Shown: piece by piece, positions 53,795 to 61,568 of the stretch
Layout of the letters: each line of letters begins with the position of its first letter
How positions within the stretch are numbered: the stretch's first letter is position 1
Assembly (NCBI RefSeq): GCF_000428825.1
Contig: NZ_AUAR01000008.1
Location: 62,001-126,000 of the forward strand
Origin: Desulfomicrobium escambiense DSM 10707
Lineage (GTDB): Bacteria; Desulfobacterota; Desulfovibrionia; Desulfovibrionales; Desulfomicrobiaceae
Direction: 5' to 3'
Length of the DNA: 64,000 bases
The notes under the pieces: generated by a model
Told to the model about the DNA's origin: nothing
The model's database searches: none
Seen by the model: the letters and a program-made list of their open reading frames with translations, nothing else
Made by a program: the position numbers and the translations under genes

Positions 53795-54193
53795 ATGGTC
53801 CATCACAAATGGTATTTCGACCCCCGGCTCTGCTGGGCGGTTCTGTTCTCCTACTTCTTCCTCGCCCTGATCCCCACCGACGCGGCGGCCTTCCTGGCTC
53901 AGAGCCGACTATCCACGGGTCAGTCCATTGAGCAGCGGACGGCCGACATCGCGTCCATCAAGACCGCCCTGGAGCAGAAGGTCGTGGCCCAGCGCCTGGC
54001 CGACTACGGCCTGACCCCCGAAGAGGTGGGAGCCAAGCTCGGGTCCCTGAGCGACGACCAGCTCCACCAGCTGGCCAGCCTCTCGGACGACGTGGGCGGC
54101 GGCGTGATCGGAGTGGTCATCGGCGTGCTGCTGATCGTCCTTCTGGTGGTGCTCATCCTCAAGATCAGCGACAGACGCATTGTCGTCCAATAA
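53795..54193 (+). CDS. PA2779-family small membrane protein
   Basis: 132 residues. An N-terminal hydrophobic segment (WAVLFSYFFLALIPTDAAA) may be a signal or anchor; a helical middle (GLTPEEVGAKLGSLSDDQLH) follows, and a C-terminal glycine-rich membrane helix (VIGVVIGVLLIVLLVVLILK). AGGAGG precedes ATG 53795. In Pseudomonas PA2779 sits next to PA2778, as here. Function unknown. Confidence 0.8.
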   Translation: MVHHKWYFDPRLCWAVLFSYFFLALIPTDAAAFLAQSRLSTGQSIEQRTADIASIKTALEQKVVAQRLADYGLTPEEVGAKLGSLSDDQLHQLASLSDDVGGGVIGVVIGVLLIVLLVVLILKISDRRIVVQ

Positions 54194-54725
54194 CCTTTGC
54201 CGGGCCACGTATCTGGCCCTGCTTCTGCTCTGCGCGGGATGCGGGCTCGGCTCCGCATTCCGCGCAGCCTCGTTCGCGGCACCGGAAGCCGTGCGCCTCG
54301 ACGTGCCGTTCGTGCAGCAGACCGGCAGGACGGACTGCGGCCCGGCGGCCCTGGCTTCGGTCCTGGCCTTCCGCGGACGGCACATCCCCCTGGACGAAGT
54401 CACGAGGCGCGTCCACACCCCGGCCATGCAGCGCACCCTGCTGCCCGACATGGAGAACTACGCGCGCTCCCTGGGCTTCTCGACGCGCTCGGGCAGCGGC
54501 GACACGGCCGTCCTGCGGGAGGCCGTGAACGCCGGCTCCCCGGTCATCGTCCTGGCGAACATGGGCGGCCCCTTTTTCAGCCAGGGCCACTACCTCGTGG
54601 TCTACGGCCACGACGAGAGGGGTTTCCTGCTGCACGCCGGGACACGGGGCAGCCTCTACGTCCGCGACGACGAACTGTTGCAGGGCTGGAACCGCATGAA
54701 CAGACTGTACCTCGTGGTGGAGTGA
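54180..54725 (+). CDS. PA2778-type C39-like cysteine peptidase lipoprotein
   Basis: 181 residues. The N-terminus ends in a lipobox (LALLLLCAGCG). The papain-like C39 domain has the catalytic Cys in GRTDCGPAALASV and His in QGHYLVVYGHDERG. It begins at TTG 54180 and overlaps the previous gene by 14 bp, so it is translationally coupled. In Pseudomonas the TPR part is fused; here it is a separate gene. Substrate unknown. Confidence 0.78.
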   Translation: MSSNNLCRATYLALLLLCAGCGLGSAFRAASFAAPEAVRLDVPFVQQTGRTDCGPAALASVLAFRGRHIPLDEVTRRVHTPAMQRTLLPDMENYARSLGFSTRSGSGDTAVLREAVNAGSPVIVLANMGGPFFSQGHYLVVYGHDERGFLLHAGTRGSLYVRDDELLQGWNRMNRLYLVVE

Positions 54726-54728
54726 CCC

Positions 54729-55313
54729 GTGAACATCGCCGTGCGCGCCATCCTTTTCCTGACCCTGCTCCTGGCCGGCTGCGCGACGCCCAGAATCGTC
54801 GTGCTCTCGGACCCCCTCGACGCCAGGGAACGCAACGACCTCGGCGCGTCCTACGAATCGGCCGGGGAACTGGACCTGGCCCTGCAGGCCTACGCCGAAG
54901 CCGCCGACAAGGACCCCTCCTGGGACCAGCCGCTCATCAACCTCGGCAACGTCCACGCGGCCCGGGGCCAGTGGCCCGAGGCCGAGGGAGCCTACCGCAA
55001 GGCCCTCCGGCGCAACAACGCCAACCCCGAGGCCATGAACAACCTGGCCTACAGCCTGGCGCGACAACGCCGAACGGCCGAGGCCCTGGAATGGTCCGGC
55101 ACGGCCCTGGCCCTGGACTCCGGCAACCCCCTCTTCATGAGCACACGGGCCCTGGCCCTGCTGCAAAGCGGACGGCGCGACGAAGCCGTCGCCCTTCTCG
55201 ACCAGGCCCTGTCCGCCCTGCCCTCGGGCGACCCGCTGCGGCAGGAAGCCGCCGCCCTGCGGGATCGCGCCCTGCGGGCTGCCCCCGGTCAGAACGTCGA
55301 CATGTGGCCCTGA
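54729..55313 (+). CDS. TPR-repeat lipoprotein
   Basis: 194 residues. A lipobox (LTLLLAGCATP) is followed by at least three TPR units (LGASYESAGELDLALQAYAE, LGNVHAARGQWPEAEGAYRK, LAYSLARQRRTAEALEWSGT). GTG start 54729, 3 bp after the peptidase stop. It likely scaffolds the peptidase in the periplasm. Confidence 0.82.
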   Translation: MNIAVRAILFLTLLLAGCATPRIVVLSDPLDARERNDLGASYESAGELDLALQAYAEAADKDPSWDQPLINLGNVHAARGQWPEAEGAYRKALRRNNANPEAMNNLAYSLARQRRTAEALEWSGTALALDSGNPLFMSTRALALLQSGRRDEAVALLDQALSALPSGDPLRQEAAALRDRALRAAPGQNVDMWP

Positions 55314-55428
55314 ATCGATGTATCCTCCCCGAAGATTCCACACGGCAGCCTGACGCCCCCTTTCCCCGGGGCGCAGCCGCCGAGCACGGCCGTCACCGCC
55401 TTCAAACATCTACACAGAGCGTACACCC

Positions 55429-55608
55429 ATGCGCCAGAACCTCCCCGCCCCCTTTTACGACATCCTCGGCGCGCGCGTCCTCAGGCTTCAGGACCGGCTC
55501 GCCGACCTGGCCGAGAACGACCCGCGGCGCGAGGTGCTCATCGCCATCCTGACGGAACTCGATGAACTCAAGCGCGACCTCGTCGATGCCGGCTTCGGCG
55601 ACGACTGA
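55429..55608 (+). CDS. Small 59-residue helical protein
   Basis: Reads MRQNLPAPFYDILGARVLRL and then mostly charged heptads (RLADLAENDPRREVLIAI, LDELKRDLVDAGFGDD). Third codon positions are almost all G or C, as in neighbouring genes, which supports coding. The ribosome site is weak. It is 115 bp after the TPR gene. No known family recognised. Confidence 0.5.
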   Translation: MRQNLPAPFYDILGARVLRLQDRLADLAENDPRREVLIAILTELDELKRDLVDAGFGDD

Positions 55609-55713
55609 GCGCAACCCGAGCGCGGCGTCCGGAACGTCCTTTCAGCTACCCCTCCACCACCAACGGCAGCGGCAGAAGCCAGCCCGGCCGAACAGAACGA
55701 CAACCGCCAAAGT

Positions 55714-55723
55714 TGTCTAGACC
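55714..55723. promoter_or_regulatory. Candidate PhnF operator upstream of the phnC remnant
   Basis: TTGTCTAGACC contains GTCTAGAC, matching the GTNTANAC core bound by HutC-subfamily GntR proteins. The same TTGTCTAGA appears in front of phnG/phnF at 61492-61500. Confidence 0.45.
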
Positions 55724-55803
55724 ACTCGCTCCGGAATTGTCTTTTTCCCAACACAATCCCATCACAGACGTTTCCTAGTGAAGACAAAACGCGAAGAAAC
55801 GCC

Positions 55804-55953
55804 ATGATACAGATCAAGCAGCTGACCAAGACCTTCAGGAACACCAAAGGCCTCGACAACGTGAACGCGGAGATCGGAAGCGGCGAAATGGTCGCCCTCA
55901 TCGGCTCTTCCGGCTCGGGCAAGTCGACCCTCATGCGCCACATCTCGGGCCGG
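55804..55953 (+). pseudogene. phnC: phnC remnant (phosphonate ABC transporter ATPase, 5' end only)
   Basis: The first 49 codons are a normal PhnC start: IQIKQLTKTFRNTKGLDNV and ALIGSSGSGKSTLMRHISG with the Walker A motif. The gene then breaks off and runs into phnM-like sequence in another frame. Walker B and the signature motif are lost. The rest of the phnCDE transporter is absent. Confidence 0.8.
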
Positions 55954-56371
55954 ATGTGCTGCGACCCGGGGACTTCGAAGGCGACTATCTCCTGCCCGGC
56001 CTGGTCGAAATCCACACCGACAACATCGAAAACACTTCCTGCCCCGCTCCGGCGTGCGTTGGCCCACAAGCCTCACCGCCATCATGGCCCACGACGCGCA
56101 CATGGCCGCCGCCGGCGTGACCACGGTCCTCGACGCCGTCAGCGCCGGCGAGTTCAGCGCCAAGCGCATGCGCCGCGAAATCTTCGCCGCCACGCTGGAA
56201 GCCCTCGCGCAGGCCCTGGCCACCGTCACTGCCAACCCGGCCCGCGCCCTGGGCCTGTTCGACCGCGGCGAACTCGTCCATGGCAAACGCGCCGACCTCT
56301 TGCGCGTGCGCATGGTGGACGACGTGCCCGTGGTTGTCGCAGTATGGCGTCAAGGGCGGAAGGTGATGTGA
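55954..56371 (+). pseudogene. phnM: phnM remnant, rearranged second copy
   Basis: In shifted frames, GDFEGDYLLPGLVEIHTDNI is the conserved PhnM amidohydrolase entry; then AIMAHDAHMAAAGVTTVLDA, a large internal deletion after FAATLEAL, and the C-terminus TVTANPARALGLFDRGELVH to the natural stop. At least one frameshift and one deletion are needed to explain it. It is clearly diverged from the copy at 59068-60091. Confidence 0.8.
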
Positions 56372-56395
56372 CGGGGGATTGGGATGGAGAGGAGG

Positions 56396-56434
56396 AATGC
56401 CTCCGGGGTGCAGGGGGCACGCCCCCTGCACCCC
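56396..56434. repeat. Perfect 14-bp hairpin shared with the other phnM copy
   Basis: GGGGTGCAGGGGGC and GCCCCCTGCACCCC with 2 bases between, just before the DUF1045 gene. The 19-mer GCCTCCGGGGTGCAGGGGG also lies inverted at 59031-59049, in both cases soon after a phnM end. Confidence 0.7.
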
Positions 56435-56450
56435 GATCATAGGGGGGACG

Positions 56451-57182
56451 ATGCGGCGTGATACGGGTGAGGTGAGCGTGTTCGATGCGCGGTATGGCGT
56501 GTATTTTGCGCCGGGTGCGGGGTCTGGGCTGGAGCGCGTCTGCGCTTCGGTTCTCGGGCGTTGCGCCCGGACGGGAAAGGAGTTGGCGCAGCCCGTGCTT
56601 CCGGGCGTGGAGCCGCGGCGAAGCCGTCAGTTCGGCCAACCGCCGCGGCTCCACGGCCTCCATGGCACCCTCAAGCCACCCATCTTCCTGGCCGAAGGAA
56701 TGACGGAGGCCGGTCTGCTGGACGCCGTGGCCCTGCTGGCCACGGGCAGGCCCGCCTTCGAGCTTCCGCGCCTACGCCTGGAAAGCCTCGGTTCCTTCCT
56801 GGCCCTGACTCCCTCGGCCCCCTGCCCTGAACTGGACGCCCTGGCCCGGGCCTGCGTCACGGAACTGGACCCCTTCCGGCGTCCGCCTTCGGCAGAGGAA
56901 CTGGCCCGCCGCCGCGCCGGGGGACTGACAGCCGGCCAGGACCGGCTGCTGGAACGCTGGGGCTACCCCCATGTGCTGGAGGAGTTCAGGTTCCACCTGA
57001 CCCTGACGGACAAAATCCACGATCCCGATGAACGGCGCACGGTCCAATCAGGGTTGGGGGCCCTGCTCGAAACCGTCGTTCAAAGCCCTGTCCACGTGGA
57101 TGAAATCAACGTCTTCAGACAGCCGGCCCCGAATGCCCCGTTCGCGATGCTGGCCGCCCTGCCCCTCGCGCCGCGACCCTAA
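56451..57182 (+). CDS. DUF1045-family 2H phosphoesterase of phosphonate operons
   Basis: 243 residues. The two HxTL motifs of the 2H superfamily are GLHGTLKPPIFL and RFHLTLTDKIHD. The start VFDARYGVYFAPGAGSGLER fits the Phn-operon DUF1045 family. It is thought to hydrolyse a cyclic phosphate intermediate after C-P cleavage. AGGGGGG precedes ATG 56451. The frame is intact although the C-P lyase genes around it are broken. Confidence 0.85.
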   Translation: MRRDTGEVSVFDARYGVYFAPGAGSGLERVCASVLGRCARTGKELAQPVLPGVEPRRSRQFGQPPRLHGLHGTLKPPIFLAEGMTEAGLLDAVALLATGRPAFELPRLRLESLGSFLALTPSAPCPELDALARACVTELDPFRRPPSAEELARRRAGGLTAGQDRLLERWGYPHVLEEFRFHLTLTDKIHDPDERRTVQSGLGALLETVVQSPVHVDEINVFRQPAPNAPFAMLAALPLAPRP

Positions 57183-57221
57183 TCTTCCATATTCCTGCAG
57201 ACCGCCCGCCGGATTTCGACC

Positions 57222-57249
57222 AAAAAAAAGCCCGTCAGGGACGGGCTTT
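57222..57249 (-). terminator. Terminator of the RRM gene
   Basis: The minus strand reads AAAGCCCGTC, a 3-base loop, GACGGGCTTT and further T residues. It lies about 20 bp after the RRM stop and also faces the DUF1045 end. Confidence 0.85.
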
Positions 57250-57270
57250 CAGAGTGCTTTTTGCAGAGGC

Positions 57271-57534
57271 TTAGTAGCGGCTGCGGCTCTCGCGGGGCTG
57301 AGCTTCGTTGACCTTCAGGTTGCGTCCCTGAAAATCGGTGCCGTTCAGAGCCTGGATGGCCTTGCGAGCGCCGTCTTCGTCCATTTCGACGAAACCGAAA
57401 CCGCGCGAACGGCCGGTATCACGATCTTCGATCACGTTCGCGGAAGTGACCTGACCATACTGGGAAAACATGGCGTTAAGATCGGAATTGGAGGTCGACC
57501 AGGACAGATTACCAACATAGATGTTCTTAGACAA
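57271..57534 (-). CDS. RRM-family RNA-binding protein
   Basis: 87 residues: one RRM with RNP2 KNIYVGNLSW and RNP1 RSRGFGFVEM, and a short basic tail (PRESRSRY). Such proteins are common in cyanobacteria and deltaproteobacteria and often cold-induced. The start is TTG 57534 (MSKNIYVG), with GGAG 8 bases upstream; an upstream in-frame extension lies in AT-rich leader and is not family-like. Confidence 0.9.
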   Translation of the reverse strand: MSKNIYVGNLSWSTSNSDLNAMFSQYGQVTSANVIEDRDTGRSRGFGFVEMDEDGARKAIQALNGTDFQGRNLKVNEAQPRESRSRY

Positions 57535-57833
57535 AAGAATAACTCCAGAGAAAAAAAAGGAATAAAATGCTTCAATTTCGATGAAAACAGATATCATCAA
57601 AAATTCAGATTCATCTTTCAAGTCACAAAGAATGAAAACACGAAATCCTGCGAAGCCAGAGACAAATATGGGTGTGAATAGACATTGTCAATAAATAATA
57701 TGAATTTATTTTTGCGATAATCTTATATTTATATTCAATCATCTTTATTTTATCATTTAAATGAATATAAATTCCTCGTAAAAAATTTCCGAATCATCAT
57801 TACGTAGACACCGTCCCCTTTCACGAGTCGTTT
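57535..57833. other. AT-rich leader and spacer
   Basis: About 300 bp of A/T-rich sequence in an otherwise GC-rich region, with the RRM promoter and a leader of about 120 bases. No gene is supported. Confidence 0.6.
57663..57691 (-). promoter_or_regulatory. Promoter of the RRM gene
   Basis: The minus strand has TTGACA (57686-57691), 17 bp and TATTTG (57663-57668), with A/T-rich UP-like sequence upstream. The leader to the TTG start is about 120 bases, a length usual for cold-regulated mRNAs. Confidence 0.6.
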
Positions 57834-58442
57834 TCATCCGTGTTTCTCCACGAACGCTTCAGCGCTCATCTCCCGAAAGTCCCGCATCGCCGCCGCCAGC
57901 CTGGCGTGTTCCCAATCCCACCAGGCCAAGACGAGGAGGTTTTCCCGCAACTCGGTCGGGAAGCGGTATTTGATGACCCTGGCCGGGACGCCGGCGACAA
58001 TGGCGTAGTCCGGGACGTCCTTGGTGACCACGGCTCCCGAGGCGACCACCGCGCCCGTGCCTTCGGTCACGCCGGGCATGACGAGGGCGCCGTGGCCGAT
58101 CCAGACGTCGTGGCCGAGGGTGACGGGATGTTCCCTGCGCCAGGCGAAGAAGGCGTCGTCGTCGGGCCCCAGGCCGAACGTGGCGCTTCTGTAGGTGAAG
58201 TGGTGCTGGGTGGCGCGCCGGGTCGGGTGGTTGCTCGGGTTCAGGCGGGCGTGGTTGGCAACGGAGCAGAATTTGCCGACGGCCGTGTACATGGCGTGGC
58301 AGCGGTCGCAGAAGTATGAGTAGTCCCCGATGGTCGAGGAGATGATCTCGGTCTGCTCGCCGAACTCGGTCCAGGCGCCGAGGCTGCTGTCGGTGACCAC
58401 CGCCGAGGGGTGGATGGTCGGTTCCGGTGAAAGCACTGTCAT
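57834..58442 (-). CDS. Phosphonate-associated hexapeptide-repeat acetyltransferase
   Basis: 202 residues with left-handed beta-helix repeats ([40 protein letters not shown]) and the xenobiotic-acetyltransferase loop [16 protein letters not shown]. It belongs to the Phn-operon transferase family; probably acetylates an aminoalkylphosphonate or detoxifies an intermediate. The start overlaps the phnN stop (ATGA). Confidence 0.85.
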   Translation of the reverse strand: MTVLSPEPTIHPSAVVTDSSLGAWTEFGEQTEIISSTIGDYSYFCDRCHAMYTAVGKFCSVANHARLNPSNHPTRRATQHHFTYRSATFGLGPDDDAFFAWRREHPVTLGHDVWIGHGALVMPGVTEGTGAVVASGAVVTKDVPDYAIVAGVPARVIKYRFPTELRENLLVLAWWDWEHARLAAAMRDFREMSAEAFVEKHG

Positions 58443-58999
58443 TCCCTTCTGTCGTCAAGTGTTTCAAGGATGAGGTCGGCCAGGGCCCGGCCGCGCTCCG
58501 CCAGCGGGCCGGAGTTGTCGAAGCGCACGAGTCCCGGGACTTCCGGGACGATCATCCGGGCCCGGTCGAGGCGGCGCTCCATCTCCGTCCCATCCTCGCG
58601 CCCCCTGCCTCCGAGGCGCCGGCGCAACTCGTCCTCGGGCACGCTGACGAGCACGGGCAGCAGGTCCGGGTACGCCCGCAACGCCGCAGGCAGCGCTTCG
58701 CGAGAACCGTTGAGCACAACCGTCAGCCCCCTCCCCAGCCAGAGATCGATTTCCCGTCCGACACCGTAGGCGAAGCCGTGGCTTTCCCAGGAAAGGGCGA
58801 AGAGCCCCCTGGCCAGCCGCAGCCCGAACTCCGCCCGCGACAGGGCCACATGGTTCTCACCGCCCGCGTCGGCGGGCCGGGAGATGTAGCGGTGGGCGAA
58901 GCCCACTGGCGCACCGGCCGGCAACAACATGCGCGCCGCGGACATGAGGCTGTCCTTGCCGGCCCCCGAGGGGCCCATGATGTAGATCAGACGAGCCAT
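58439..58999 (-). CDS. phnN: Ribose 1,5-bisphosphate phosphokinase PhnN
   Basis: 186 residues: P-loop [37 protein letters not shown] and [13 protein letters not shown]. It makes PRPP from ribose 1,5-bisphosphate in phosphonate breakdown. GGAGG precedes ATG 58999. Intact, although the upstream genes are broken. Confidence 0.92.
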   Translation of the reverse strand: MARLIYIMGPSGAGKDSLMSAARMLLPAGAPVGFAHRYISRPADAGGENHVALSRAEFGLRLARGLFALSWESHGFAYGVGREIDLWLGRGLTVVLNGSREALPAALRAYPDLLPVLVSVPEDELRRRLGGRGREDGTEMERRLDRARMIVPEVPGLVRFDNSGPLAERGRALADLILETLDDRRE

Positions 59000-59067
59000 G
59001 GATAACCTCCGTGACACAGGAAACGCTTCGCCCCCCTGCACCCCGGAGGCCTCTCTTCTCTCCCCCT

Positions 59068-60091
59068 CTAATACACCCTCACCCCATCCCGCCAGACCCG
59101 GCGCACGACCGGCAGGTCGCGGTCGACGTGGACGCGGACGAGGTCGGCCTTGAGTCCGGGCTCGATGCGTCCGCGGTCGGACAGGCCCAGGGCGCGGACG
59201 GGGTTGGCGGTGACGAGGGCCACGGCGTCCCAGAGGGGCAGGGAGACGTCGGCGTGCAGGATCCAGGCGGCGTGCAGGAGGCTCGCGGGCACGTAGTCCG
59301 AGGACAGACCGCCCAGGAACCCGGCGGCGGCGACCTCGCGCACGGAGACGTTGCCTGAGTGGGAGCCGCCACGCACGACGTTGGGCGAGCCCATGAGGGT
59401 CAGCAGGCCGAGTTCGCAGGCGCGGCGGGCGGCGTCCATGGTGGTCGGGAACTCGCTGATGGCCATTCCCTGGGAATGGGCCCAGACCACGTGGTCGGAG
59501 GTGGCGTCGTCGTGGCTGGCGGCGGGCACGCCGCGTTCACGGCACCTGGCCAGGATGTCCGCGGCGTGGGGTCCGGCGAAACGGGCCTGGGCATCACGCA
59601 TGCGGACCATTTCGGTTTCGAACTCCTCGTCGGTCCACTGCCGGTCCTTGCTGTAGTAGGTGCGGTAGGCGCCGAGATCTGCGAACTGCCGCTGCCCGGG
59701 GGTGTGGTCCATGAGGGAGACGAGGTGGACTTCGTCCATGTCGAGGAAGGGCTCGAAGAGCCGCGGCAGATCGGGGTCGGAGATTTCGCAGCGCACGTGC
59801 CGGAGGTGGTCGGCGCGCAGGTGCCCGGCGGGCCGCAGGTCGCGCAGGGCGTCGAGGGCCAGGGTCAGCATGGTCCGGCGGTCGCTCTTTTCGTAGTACT
59901 GGCCGCAGGACAGGGCGTCGTGGACGGTGGTGATGCCGGCGGCCACGAGCTGTGCGTCGTGGGCCAGCAGGGCCGCGCGGGCCGAGGGCCAGAGGGCGCC
60001 GGGGCGCGGCAGGAGCTGCTTTTCGAGGTTGTCGGTGTGCAGTTCGACGAGGCCGGGGACGATGAAGTCCCCTTCCATGTCCAGGGTGCCT
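59068..60091 (-). pseudogene. phnM: phnM, 5'-truncated by a deletion
   Basis: The frame holds the PhnM amidohydrolase from DMEGDFIVPGLVELHTDNLE to the C-terminus GRIEPGLKADLVRVHVDRDL (about 336 residues), including HTDN, SHDDATSDH and SHSGNVS. The first 45-50 codons of PhnM (about 380 residues in the family) are missing, replaced by phnI sequence in another frame. Internal ATG 60078 has no ribosome site. It might still make a truncated protein, but I call it a remnant. Confidence 0.8.
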
Positions 60092-60413
60092 GGGCGGAGA
60101 TGCGCCGGCGCATGTGCATGCCGGAGGTGTCCACGGGTTGGCTGTGGCCGAAGCGCGGCAAGGTCGTGCGGTAGGCGCGCAGGAGGAAGGCGGCCTCCAC
60201 GAGGTCGCCGCGGGCCTGCTTGACGGCCAGGGCGACGCAGTCCTCGTCGTAGAGGGACCCTTCGCTCATGGCCCTGTCCACGGACAGGGAGAGCTGTTCG
60301 CGGATCTGGTCCAGGTACAGTTCTGGCACGGCCGGGTCGCCCCGCCGCTCTCGGGCCAGCAGCGAGTGGGCTTCGGCGATGGCCTTTTCTCCGCCTTTGA
60401 CGGCAACGTACAT
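60092..60413 (-). pseudogene. phnI: phnI, N-terminal fragment joined to phnM
   Basis: The first 105 codons are a clear PhnI: MYVAVKGGEKAIAEAHSLLA, LDQIREQLSLSVDRAMSEGS and FLLRAYRTTLPRFGHSQPVD. After MRRRISA the match stops and the frame reads out of phase through phnM. The rest of phnI, and phnJ, phnK and phnL, are missing. PhnJ is the radical-SAM C-P lyase itself, so the pathway is broken here. Confidence 0.88.
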
Positions 60414-60415
60414 GA

Positions 60416-61018
60416 TCAACCCTCCATGGTGACGGTGCGAGGCAGGCCGACGACGGCTTCGGGTCCGACGAGGATCACGTCCACGCCGCAGGGGAAAAGT
60501 CCGGCGTTGGCCCGCCATTGCTCGGCGAAACCCTCGGGCAGCCAGTGCAGGGGCAGTTCGCCGCGGCCGTCGATGCCGGGACCCTTAATGTTAGGCTCCC
60601 GTGGGACGGAGCCGGCATGGCCGAGGTTTGCAGACCAGAGCAGCACCGTGGACGAGCGTTCCGGGAATTCGGACGTCCCGGGCGCGAAGGCGCGGAGCGC
60701 GGGCATGTCCTTCGGTTCCAGGACCACGGCGAAAGCGGCCTCATGCGGTGCGGACGCCTGCGGGCTGCCGCAATGGAAACGCACGAAGCGAAGCGCCTCG
60801 GGTCTGGCGGCCGTAGGGTCGAGTCAGATAGGCGTATCCATGTCTCACAGGGTCAGGACCAGTGTGGCCATGGTCCCGGACCATCCCTGCGGCCCTTGGG
60901 CCGCGACCGGCATGGAGACTGTCCGGCCGGGGTTGGCCATGGCCTGCAGCACAGCGCGGAAGGTGCTCTGGCTTTCGAAGACGGGCCGGGAGAAACCGGC
61001 GGGGATAGGCTGCAGCAT
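60416..61018 (-). pseudogene. phnH: phnH with two in-frame stop codons
   Basis: PhnH sequence is continuous in one frame: ESQSTFRAVLQAMANPGRTV, then two TGA codons at 60845-60847 and 60824-60826 around DMDTPI, then LDPTAARPEALRFVRFHCGS to PRTVTMEG. In relatives the second stop position is likely Trp (TPIWL). The start overlaps the phnG stop (ATGA), the ancestral operon layout. Confidence 0.85.
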
Positions 61019-61466
61019 CAGTCCTCCCCTCGCACGAGCGTGAAGAAATCGACCTTGCTGGGCCACACCTCGCCGGTCCGGCGGGCCAGATGCTCGCTGC
61101 GGTCGCGCAGCAGCGGTTCGATCAGGGTGACGCCGATCTCTTCCGAACGGTGAGGAATCTGCATGAGCGCGTCGAACAGCGCCGCCAGCTTGGCGTGTTC
61201 AGGCCTGATCCCAGCGATCCAGGCATGGCCCATGATGCCGCCGGTCAGGCCGACGGTGCACCGCGTGACCGTCATCTCTCCGAGATTGAAGCGCCGACCT
61301 GTGTTGCCCGCCCTGGCCCGGACCATGACCAGACCCGTCTCGGGCCCACGGATGACGCGGTATTCGGGCGCTGAGGCCAGCCCTTCCCAGGCTTCCCGCA
61401 GCCTGGTTCCGTCGGACAGGGCAGGGCGCCCATCCACTGCCTGCGTCGCGATTCGGTTGTTGACAT
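61018..61466 (-). pseudogene. phnG: phnG with a frameshift near the start
   Basis: ATG 61466 with GGAG upstream opens the usual PhnG start MSTTESRRRQWMGAL; the following family sequence (SDGTRLREAWEGLASAPEYR, ETGLVMVRARAGNTG, NLGEMTVTRCTVGL, KVDFFTLVRGED) lies in the next frame. A one-base indel near 61420-61430 explains this. A sequencing error cannot be excluded, but the neighbouring genes are also broken. Confidence 0.8.
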
Positions 61467-61492
61467 GAAAGAAACTCCACAATAGGAAAATT

Positions 61493-61509
61493 TGTCTAGA
61501 TGTCTATGT
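61493..61509. promoter_or_regulatory. Candidate PhnF operator in the phnG-phnF gap
   Basis: TGTCTAGATGTCTATGT: two GTCTA half-elements 8 bp apart; the left TTGTCTAGA is identical to the site at 55713-55721. Confidence 0.45.
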
Positions 61510-61513
61510 ATTT

Positions 61514-61542
61514 TTGACAAGCACTTTATGGCATCGGATTGT
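61514..61542 (+). promoter_or_regulatory. Probable promoter of phnF
   Basis: TTGACA (61514-61519), 17 bp, GATTGT (61537-61542), 27 bp before the ATG. The operator lies next to the -35 box, fitting autorepression. Confidence 0.45.
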
Positions 61543-61568
61543 GACAGCTTACATTCGGGGAGGCGGCG

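Noticed and set aside
57535-57833. AT-rich stretch as a replication origin or attachment site
   Set aside because: No DnaA box clusters, no integrase or tRNA, and it is explained as promoter and leader of the RRM gene.
60824-60847. TGA codons in phnH as selenocysteine
   Set aside because: The affected positions are not Cys-like in PhnH, no SECIS-like hairpin follows, and phnG and phnI next to it are broken as well; nonsense mutation is simpler.
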